Both the position numbers and the translations under genes were made by a program. The notes under the pieces were generated by a model. The model had not been told where the DNA came from, ran no database searches, and saw nothing but the letters and a program-made list of their open reading frames with translations. Shown piece after piece: positions 57,785-64,000 of a stretch of DNA of 64,000 nucleotides (position 1 is its first letter; every line of letters begins with the position of its first letter). The stretch lies in contig NZ_LT629780.1 in NCBI RefSeq assembly GCF_900105885.1, positions 1,860,001 through 1,924,000 on the forward strand. The letters run 5' to 3'. Source of the DNA: Pseudomonas guangdongensis (lineage in GTDB: Bacteria > Pseudomonadota > Gammaproteobacteria > Pseudomonadales > Pseudomonadaceae).

Positions 57785-59128
57785 ATGAATCTGCCGGGGA
57801 TTGCCAGTCTGGAAGATGCCGAGGCGAATAGCCCGGTATTCGATATTTCCCAACCGCGCAGCATGGTGGAAACCGGACTTTCCGAGCCACTACTGACCGA
57901 TCTGCTGTGCAAGCACCTGTACGACGCCGGCAGCTTGGATACCGGCCGACTGATGAGCCGCATGGGGCTGGCGGGGCCGGTGCTGGAGGAGTTGCTCGGC
58001 CTGTTGCGCAAGGACAGCCAAGTCGAGGTGCTGGGGCAGGCCGCAGGAGGCGGAGGCCTGCGCTACGGATTGACCGAGCGTGGCCGTGCCAGTGCCCGCG
58101 ATGCCCTGGCGCGCAGTGGTTATATCGGCCCGGCACCCTACCCGGTCGAGCGCTACCGCGAACTGCTCAAGGCGCAGACCGTGCATCACGGCAGCATCAC
58201 GGCCGGGCAGATGCATCAGGCCTTTCGTGGCGTGGTATTCCACAACGGGCTGCTCGACCAACTGGGCGCGGCGCTCAACTCCGGGCGGGCGATCATGATC
58301 TACGGTCCGGCCGGGACCGGGAAAACCTATATCAGCAGCAAGCTGATCCGCCTGTTCGACGAAAACATCTGGGTACCCCATGCCATCGCCATCAACGAGG
58401 CGATCATCGAGATATTCGATCCGCAGGTACACCGGCTGGCGGCGACCGATTCTGCAGGCCTGCCCAGCCTGCGTCTGGATCAGGGCAGCGACCGGCGCCT
58501 GCTGCGCTGCAAGCGTCCGATCCTGATCACCGGCGGCGAGCTGAGCATGGACCAGCTGGATATCCGCTACGACCCCATCGCCCGCCAGTACCAGGCGCCG
58601 CTGCAGCTCAAGGCTGGCAACGGGCTGTTCATCATCGACGATCTGGGGCGTCAGGCCATGCCGCCGGCGCAGTTGCTCAACCGCTGGATCGTGCCGATGG
58701 AGGAGCGCAAGGACTATCTCAACCTCGGCGGTGGTCGTCACTGTGAGCTGCCCTTCGACGTGATCCTGGTGTTCTCCACCAACCTCAATCCGTTGCAGCT
58801 GGCGGACGAGGCTTTCTTGCGGCGCATCGGCTACAAGCTGCATTTCGACCACCTGACCCGCGAGGAGTACGCGCAGATCTGGCGTCAGGAGGTCGAGAAG
58901 CTGGGGCTGCCTTATGACCCGTTGTTGCTGCGCTATGTGATCGAAGGGCTGCACCAGCCCGAAAAGGTGCCGCTGCTGCCCTGCCACCCCCGCGACCTGC
59001 TGGGCATGGCGCTGGATCGCCAGCGCTACCTCGGCAAATCGGCCCAGTTGACTCCCGATGAGCTGCAATGGGCATGGCAGAACTACTTCGTCCGCCTGCA
59101 GGACACCGAGCAAGGAGAACCATCATGA
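57785..59128 (+). CDS. AAA-family ATPase of the tad locus
   Basis: 447 residues. N-terminal winged-helix-like part (about 30-115), then an AAA ATPase with Walker A IYGPAGTGKTY (172-182), Walker B NGLFIIDDLGRQ and sensor-like VILVFSTNLNP. C-terminal helical lid to the end. No TadA/TadZ signatures: it is not the secretion ATPase. Homologous ATPases occur in tad loci of other proteobacteria, where their job is not clear to me; remodelling of an assembly factor is possible. It overlaps the next gene by 4 bp. Confidence 0.8.
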   Translation: MNLPGIASLEDAEANSPVFDISQPRSMVETGLSEPLLTDLLCKHLYDAGSLDTGRLMSRMGLAGPVLEELLGLLRKDSQVEVLGQAAGGGGLRYGLTERGRASARDALARSGYIGPAPYPVERYRELLKAQTVHHGSITAGQMHQAFRGVVFHNGLLDQLGAALNSGRAIMIYGPAGTGKTYISSKLIRLFDENIWVPHAIAINEAIIEIFDPQVHRLAATDSAGLPSLRLDQGSDRRLLRCKRPILITGGELSMDQLDIRYDPIARQYQAPLQLKAGNGLFIIDDLGRQAMPPAQLLNRWIVPMEERKDYLNLGGGRHCELPFDVILVFSTNLNPLQLADEAFLRRIGYKLHFDHLTREEYAQIWRQEVEKLGLPYDPLLLRYVIEGLHQPEKVPLLPCHPRDLLGMALDRQRYLGKSAQLTPDELQWAWQNYFVRLQDTEQGEPS

Positions 59129-59922
59129 GTTCGCGCACATTGCTGTTGATCGCCCTGTCGGTGGTGTTCGGCCTGGGTGCTGCCTGGATGGCCAATACCT
59201 GGCTGACCGCCCGGCTCAATGCCGGAGGCGACAACATGGAAAACGTGGTGGTGGCCGCCATGGAGATTCCTTTCGGGCAGATGGTCGAGCCGCAGCAGGT
59301 GAAGCTGGTGCAGATGCCCAAGGGCGCGGCTCCCGCCGATGCCTTCTCCTCTGTGGAGCAAGCCACCGGGCGCATCGCCACCATGACCCTGCTGCAGGGC
59401 GACATCCTGCGCGAGGCACGCCTTGCCGAGCACCTGGGCGGCAGCACCCTGGCTTCGCTGATCGCACCGAACAAGCGGGCCATTTCGGTACGGGTGGACG
59501 ACGTGGTCGGGGTAGGCGGCTTCCTGCTGCCGGGCAACCGGGTCGACGTACTGGTGGCCAAGACCACCCACAACAACGACGCCCAGGCCGAGACCATCCT
59601 TTATGACCTGCGCGTGCTGGCCGTCGACCAGACCGCCAGCACCGACAAGACCCAGCCGGTGGTAGTACGCGCCGTGACGCTGGAGATGACTTCCGAAGAG
59701 GCGGAGAAGTTGGTCAAGGGGCAGAGCGAGGGGCGCCTGCAACTGGCCTTGCGCAACCCGCTCGACGAAGACAAGGGACCCAAGGAAGAGGTGGCGAGTG
59801 CGCCGGTTGTCGCGCCAGCGCCGGTCGCCAAACCGGCAGTGCGGCGCATCGCGGCGCCGGCACCGGTACGCATCACCATCATCCGCGGTACCAGCATCGA
59901 AAACCTCAGCATGCCGCGCTAG
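59125..59922 (+). CDS. rcpC: Flp pilus assembly protein RcpC/CpaB
   Basis: 265 residues from MSSRTLLLIALSVVFGLGAA, with AAGGAG upstream. One N-terminal transmembrane segment, then an SAF domain (VVVAAMEIPFGQMVEPQQVK) and the RcpC domain (RAISVRVDDVVGVGGFLLPG, then NRVDVL). The C-terminal Pro/Ala-rich tail precedes a last beta strand. A periplasmic partner of the secretin. Starts inside the stop of the ATPase gene. Confidence 0.92.
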   Translation: MSSRTLLLIALSVVFGLGAAWMANTWLTARLNAGGDNMENVVVAAMEIPFGQMVEPQQVKLVQMPKGAAPADAFSSVEQATGRIATMTLLQGDILREARLAEHLGGSTLASLIAPNKRAISVRVDDVVGVGGFLLPGNRVDVLVAKTTHNNDAQAETILYDLRVLAVDQTASTDKTQPVVVRAVTLEMTSEEAEKLVKGQSEGRLQLALRNPLDEDKGPKEEVASAPVVAPAPVAKPAVRRIAAPAPVRITIIRGTSIENLSMPR

Positions 59923-59985
59923 GCAGGGGGTTGCCGGCTCGACGGTCGCTGCAGGCAAGCATCAGAACAAGACCAAGGAGTAGAC

Positions 59986-61455
59986 ATGGACACCATTCGC
60001 AGACTGGGGGCATACACGCTATGCATGGTTGGCGCCTGTTTCCTGGCGTTCTCGGTGCAGGCTGCCGGCCCCGCCACAGCCCTTCCCTCCACCGGCATGA
60101 GTGCCATCGAAGTGCCGATCTACAAATCGCGTGTCCTGGCCACCCGCGCCGCAGTGCGCAAGGTGTCCGTCGGCAACCCGGAGATTGCCGATGTGCTGGT
60201 TACCAGTCCGCGCGAACTGTATCTGCTCGGACGCTCGCTGGGCAGCACCAACGTCCTGCTGTGGGACGGCAATGGCCGCCTCATCGACAGCCTGGAACTG
60301 GAGGTGGTGCATGACCTCAATGCCCTCAAGGCCAAACTGCACGAACTGATGCCGCGCGAAACCATCTCGGTGTTCAGTGCCCAGGGCGCGCTGGTACTGC
60401 GCGGACAGGTGAGCAGCGCGGCGGCGATGGATACCGCGGTCAAGATCGCCAAGACCTACGCGGCGCAGAGCCAGAGCATCGTCCAGGGCGAAGGCGAGGC
60501 GGCCAAGTCGGCGCCCAGCAAGTCGCTGGAGGTGATCAACCTGCTGAGCGTCGGTGGCAGCCAGCAGGTGATGCTGGAGGTCAAGGTGGCGGAAATGCAG
60601 CGCAACCTGGCACAGCGCATTGGCGTGCGTTTCGCCGCCTTCGACTTCGGCTCCTCCGGGCGCTGGAACTGGGGTGGCTTCAACAACGGCGCTTCCCTGG
60701 AGGATGGCCTGATCGGCAACGGCAAGGGCCTGCTGGCGCAGTTCGCCTCGGGCAACTTCGTCTTCGACATGGTGCTGGAGGCTGCCAAGGAAAACGGCTC
60801 GGCCAAGGTGCTGGCCGAACCGACGCTGACCACCCTGTCCGGTCAGCAGGCCGAGTTCATTTCCGGCGGCGAATTCCCGATTCCGATCACCGAGGACGAT
60901 GGCATCACCATCGAATACAAGGAATTCGGCGTCGGCGTGAAGTTCCTGCCGGTGGTGCTGGACTCCGGGCGCATCAATCTCAACCTCAACGTCTCGGTCA
61001 GCGAGATTTCCAACGCCAACGCCCTGACCCTGGATACCGGTCTGGACAGCGTGCTGGGCGACAGCGTCTCGCAGTTCATTCCCTCGCTGACCAAGCGCAG
61101 CGCGCAGTCCACCGTGGAGCTGAGCAACGGGCAGACCATCGCCATTGCCGGTCTGATCAACGAGAACACCCGCGACTTCGTCAGCAAGTTCCCAGGTCTG
61201 GGCGACGTCCCGGTGCTTGGCCACCTGTTTCGCAGCCAGGAGTACCTGAGTGGTGAAACCGAGCTGGTGATCCTGGTGACGCCGCACCTGGCCAAGCCGG
61301 TGGACGCCCGCAACGTGCGTCTGCCGACCGAGCGCTTCGTCGCCCCCAGCGATCTGGAGTTCTACCTGATGGGCAAGACCAAGGGCACGGGCAGCCGCAG
61401 CGTGCCGGCCAGCCTGGGGGTAAGCGAAGGCCGTTTCGGGCATGACCTGGACTGA
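59986..61455 (+). CDS. rcpA: Tad outer-membrane secretin RcpA/CpaC
   Basis: 489 residues. A signal peptide ends near VQAAG. The N-terminal BON/secretin N0-like domain (SRVLATRAAVRKVSVGNPEI) is followed by the secretin core: VMLEVKVAEMQRN, KVLAEPTLTTLSGQQAEFIS and GGEFPIP, ending in VPVLGHLFRSQEYLSGETEL. It forms the outer-membrane channel for the pilus. 63 bp after rcpC. Confidence 0.94.
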   Translation: MDTIRRLGAYTLCMVGACFLAFSVQAAGPATALPSTGMSAIEVPIYKSRVLATRAAVRKVSVGNPEIADVLVTSPRELYLLGRSLGSTNVLLWDGNGRLIDSLELEVVHDLNALKAKLHELMPRETISVFSAQGALVLRGQVSSAAAMDTAVKIAKTYAAQSQSIVQGEGEAAKSAPSKSLEVINLLSVGGSQQVMLEVKVAEMQRNLAQRIGVRFAAFDFGSSGRWNWGGFNNGASLEDGLIGNGKGLLAQFASGNFVFDMVLEAAKENGSAKVLAEPTLTTLSGQQAEFISGGEFPIPITEDDGITIEYKEFGVGVKFLPVVLDSGRINLNLNVSVSEISNANALTLDTGLDSVLGDSVSQFIPSLTKRSAQSTVELSNGQTIAIAGLINENTRDFVSKFPGLGDVPVLGHLFRSQEYLSGETELVILVTPHLAKPVDARNVRLPTERFVAPSDLEFYLMGKTKGTGSRSVPASLGVSEGRFGHDLD

Positions 61456-61467
61456 GGAGATGCAACC

Positions 61468-61737
61468 ATGAAAACGCTCATTTTCCTGCTGTCGCTGGCC
61501 ATGCTCGGTGGCTGCATGAGTTATCGGGAGGCGCGGGTCGGCGACGTCGGCGAGTCGATCAACGACACTCTGTACCAGCAGATCGCCGATCAGCGCCAGG
61601 CGGCCGATCCGGGCACCGAGGTGTCGCCGACCGGCACCGACGGGCCGCTGCTGGAGTCCGTGCTGGATGGCTACCGTGGCGTCAAGGGCGATGCCGCCCA
61701 GGTCGCCCAGCCCATCCAGATCAACGTGGGTAACTGA
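61468..61737 (+). CDS. Small lipoprotein of the tad locus
   Basis: 89 residues. Signal sequence MKTLIFLLSLAMLGGC with a lipobox (LGGC) cleaved before Cys16. The mature part is acidic and Gly/Asp-rich (EARVGDVGESINDTL). Likely an outer-membrane pilotin-like or accessory lipoprotein for the secretin, by position (12 bp after rcpA); function not proven. Confidence 0.75.
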   Translation: MKTLIFLLSLAMLGGCMSYREARVGDVGESINDTLYQQIADQRQAADPGTEVSPTGTDGPLLESVLDGYRGVKGDAAQVAQPIQINVGN

Positions 61738-61755
61738 CCGATGAGGTAGGCCGCC

Positions 61756-63102
61756 ATGCGCCCCCTGAACATGCATAGACGCAAACCCCTTGGATTTCGC
61801 CGGCAGCGGGGGGCTGTTGCCATTCTTCTCACCGTCGCCATGGTCGCTCTGCTGGCCATGGCCGGGCTGACGCTCGACGGCGGTCACCTGATGCTCAACA
61901 AGAGCCGTCTGCAGAATGCGGTAGACGCGGCGGCGCTGAGCGGGGCGAAGACCCTGAGCCAGACCTATGGAGTGGCGGGCGCCGCCACCGCCACGCGCGA
62001 CGCGGCGTTGAACACGCTGCGCTTGAATGCCGATGCTGAGGGCAATGGCGAACTGGCGCGTGCGATAGCCGAGCGCGGCGGAGTCGGCAACTTCGCCAAT
62101 GTGGAATTCTCGACCAGCGTCTACGGGCCTTTCGCCGCCGGCCTGCCGGCCAACGCCCGCTATGTGCGGGTGACTGTGGCCAACCATGGCCTGGTCGGTT
62201 TCTTCTGGCGCTTTCTGGACTCGATCGGTGCGGGTGATCTGGGCGAAAAGCGGGTCGCGGCGGTCGCCACGGCAGGGCCAAGTCCGACTCAGCCTTGCGA
62301 TCTGACACCACTGATGGTCTGTGGGGATGCCACGCAGCCACCCTCGCCGGGAAATTTCTGGGGGCATGGCTTCGGCGACCTGAAGGTGTTGAAAAGTACC
62401 GACTGGCGTGGATCGGGCACCGGTCCCGGCACATACCAACTACTCGATCTGCTCGAAACCGGTGGCTCCGGTGTGCGCGATGCCTTGGCGGGGGGCGTGA
62501 GCCGTTGCTACTCGCCGGGCGATATGGCGCCGATCAAGCCCGGCAACACGGCCGGTCCGACACGGCAAGGGTTCAATACCCGTTTCGAGGGTGGCAGTCA
62601 TCCGCCGGATCTGGTGACCAGTTATACCCAGAAAGGCAGCAAGGGCCTTGAGCTGGAGGGCAACGAGAAGAAGGGAACCGAATACATTGCCTTCGACAAG
62701 AGCAAGGTCACCTGGGACTCCCAAGGCAATATCCGTACGGAAGATGGTCGGAGCATCGACGGCTATAACGAGTGGCGGGAGAGAACGGCTAAGTGTCTTT
62801 CCGGTACGGGAAGCGGTTGCAAGGCGGATGGCGTGGCCGAGCGCCGAATGCTGAAGATCGTGATTGCCGACTGCTCGAACACGAGTGGCAAGTCGGTCAA
62901 GGTGTTGGGTGTCGGGTGTTTCTTCGCCCTGCAACCGATGGCCAGTACCGGCCTTGATGAAATCTTCGGCCAGTTCGTTAAGGAGTGCTCTGCGGACGGT
63001 TATCCGGGACCCAATCCTTCGGCCGATGCCGGCCCGCAAATTATCCAGCTCTACAAGAGTTACATCGGCAGCGGCGTCGGAGTGCCCAGCAACGACTCCT
63101 AG
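61756..63102 (+). CDS. tadG: TadG-like pilus assembly protein with cysteine-rich C-terminal domain
   Basis: 448 residues. N-terminal RRQRGAVAILLTVAMVALLA membrane anchor and TadG-type HLMLNKSRLQNAVDAAALSG motif, so the family is clear. The remainder (from about 175) has eight cysteines, each spaced as if for disulphides, and no visible von Willebrand A domain. It would lie in the periplasm/cell surface. It follows the lipoprotein by 18 bp. Confidence 0.8.
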   Translation: MRPLNMHRRKPLGFRRQRGAVAILLTVAMVALLAMAGLTLDGGHLMLNKSRLQNAVDAAALSGAKTLSQTYGVAGAATATRDAALNTLRLNADAEGNGELARAIAERGGVGNFANVEFSTSVYGPFAAGLPANARYVRVTVANHGLVGFFWRFLDSIGAGDLGEKRVAAVATAGPSPTQPCDLTPLMVCGDATQPPSPGNFWGHGFGDLKVLKSTDWRGSGTGPGTYQLLDLLETGGSGVRDALAGGVSRCYSPGDMAPIKPGNTAGPTRQGFNTRFEGGSHPPDLVTSYTQKGSKGLELEGNEKKGTEYIAFDKSKVTWDSQGNIRTEDGRSIDGYNEWRERTAKCLSGTGSGCKADGVAERRMLKIVIADCSNTSGKSVKVLGVGCFFALQPMASTGLDEIFGQFVKECSADGYPGPNPSADAGPQIIQLYKSYIGSGVGVPSNDS

Positions 63103-63110
63103 GAGGCTCC

Positions 63111-63581
63111 ATGCAACGTATCCGCGTTCCAGGCGCCGGGCTGGCGAAGTTGCAGCGCCAGCGCGGTCTGGCCATGGTCGAGTTCGCCATCGGTGCGCCC
63201 ATTCTGCTGCTGCTGTTGCTGGCCATCGGCGAGTTCGGCCGGCTGCTTTCGCACTACAGCACTCTCCAGCAGTCCAGCCGCGATGCGGCGCGCTATCTGG
63301 CCCACAATGCGCTCAACAATACGACCGGCACCCTCAATCTGACGGCGCCTTTGCAGGCCACGGCGCGCAATCTGGCCATGTATGGCACCCCCGGTATTTC
63401 GACGCCGCTGCTGCCCGGAATCGCGGCGACAGTGGGCGCGGTGGGTACCGAACACATCCAGGTACGGGTGAGTTACACCTTCCGCCCGGTGATCGGCAAC
63501 TTCCTGCCGAACTTCTGGGGGGGGGCTGATATCCCGCTCAATGTGCCGCTGGTGGCAACCACGGTGATGAGGGCCATGTGA
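63111..63581 (+). CDS. tadE: TadE-like minor pseudopilin
   Basis: 156 residues from MQRIRVPGAGLAKLQRQRGL, with AGGAGG upstream. TadE signature RQRGLAMVEFAIGAPILLLL with the conserved Glu. The remainder is a beta-rich periplasmic domain. A G9 tract (63517-63525) encodes part of FWGGAD near the C-terminus. It overlaps the next gene by one base. Confidence 0.88.
   Translation: MQRIRVPGAGLAKLQRQRGLAMVEFAIGAPILLLLLLAIGEFGRLLSHYSTLQQSSRDAARYLAHNALNNTTGTLNLTAPLQATARNLAMYGTPGISTPLLPGIAATVGAVGTEHIQVRVSYTFRPVIGNFLPNFWGGADIPLNVPLVATTVMRAM
63517..63525 (+). repeat. G9 homopolymer in tadE
   Basis: Nine consecutive G residues inside the tadE-like gene, in frame at present. Confidence 0.85.
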
Positions 63582-64000
63582 TGGACAGACGCAAAGTACG
63601 GGGTGTCTATGTCGTCGAATTCGCAATCGTCGGATTGCTGATGTTCACCTTGCTGTTCGGTGTTCTGGAGTTCGGTCGCTTGCTGCTGACGGTCAACACC
63701 TTGAACGAGTCGGTGCGGCGCGGCGCGCGCCTGGCGGCGGTCTGCAATATCGACGATGCACGTATCCTGCAGCGAGCGGTATTTGCCGAAACCGATCAGA
63801 CCACCAGCACCATCATCGGCAATCTGAGTACGGCCGATCTGACCTTGCGCTACCTTGATGAGAACGGCGGACCTGTCGGGGCGGGGGCGTTCAGTGCCAT
63901 CCGTTTCGTCGAGGTCGGCATTGCCGGATTCCGCTTCAACTTCCTTGTGCCGCTCATCGGGACCGGTATCGACCTGCAGCCATTCCGTGCCGTATTGCCG
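63581..64000 (+). CDS. Second TadE/TadF-like pseudopilin, 3' partial
   Basis: First 140 codons from MDRRKVRGVYVVEFAIVGLL; the gene runs past the window end without a stop. TadE-type signature VYVVEFAIVGLLMFTLLFGV with Glu, followed by ESVRRGARLAAVC. A second TadE-like protein is usual in tad loci (TadE and TadF). The start overlaps the previous stop (TGATGG), implying coupling. Confidence 0.85.
   Translation, partial: MDRRKVRGVYVVEFAIVGLLMFTLLFGVLEFGRLLLTVNTLNESVRRGARLAAVCNIDDARILQRAVFAETDQTTSTIIGNLSTADLTLRYLDENGGPVGAGAFSAIRFVEVGIAGFRFNFLVPLIGTGIDLQPFRAVLP

Overview
The window is high-GC DNA of a gamma-proteobacterium, almost certainly a Pseudomonas (sensu lato). The evidence is a Pseudomonas-type rapA, ccoM, phaJ1, fadD and hrpA neighbourhood, an ANR/FNR-type box in front of a CcoM-like small subunit, the queA-tgt-yajC-secD-secF-suhB order, ackA-pta next to a tRNA-Leu, and a Flp/Tad pilus locus. 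All calls come from reading the sequence and from family knowledge; no database search was run.

Layout. 1-21 kb is ordinary chromosome: the end of a beta-hydroxyacid dehydrogenase with a hydroxypyruvate-isomerase-like gene; rapA; a cbb3 oxidase small subunit (ccoM) behind a candidate anaerobic promoter; phaJ1 and fadD (fatty acid/PHA metabolism); a LysR/MFS divergent pair; hrpA; a stand-alone HsdR_N-type nuclease-like protein; a solute-binding protein in one operon with a diguanylate cyclase; and a PhoD-like phosphatase. At 21.4-26.4 kb lie two paralogous chemoreceptor genes. The first is split at codon 2 by an intact IS630-family element with a clean TA target duplication.

26.5-46.3 kb is an integrated element of about 19.7 kb in the 3' end of a tRNA-Leu(CAA) gene. 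attL is an imperfect copy of the tRNA 3' end next to the displaced tRNA terminator. attR is the tRNA itself, next to a P4-type tyrosine integrase and a second copy of the terminator. The element carries a complete type I-E CRISPR-Cas system (cas3, casABCDE, cas1, cas2, and an array of 53 repeats). It also carries a satellite-like replication/control module: a DUF927-type helicase, a toprim primase-like protein, an HTH protein, an AlpA-like regulator and several unknowns. Two inverted clusters of a GGGAACC motif bracket this module and are candidate replication iterons.

46.4-56.6 kb is core genome: pta, ackA, queA, tgt, yajC, secD, secF and suhB. From 57 kb to the end is a Flp/Tad pilus locus: flp, prepilin peptidase, AAA ATPase, rcpC, secretin rcpA, a lipoprotein, a TadG-like protein and two TadE-like pseudopilins. 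It has an operator-like palindrome before flp and long G homopolymers in the peptidase (G12) and in tadE (G9) that could act as phase-variation switches.
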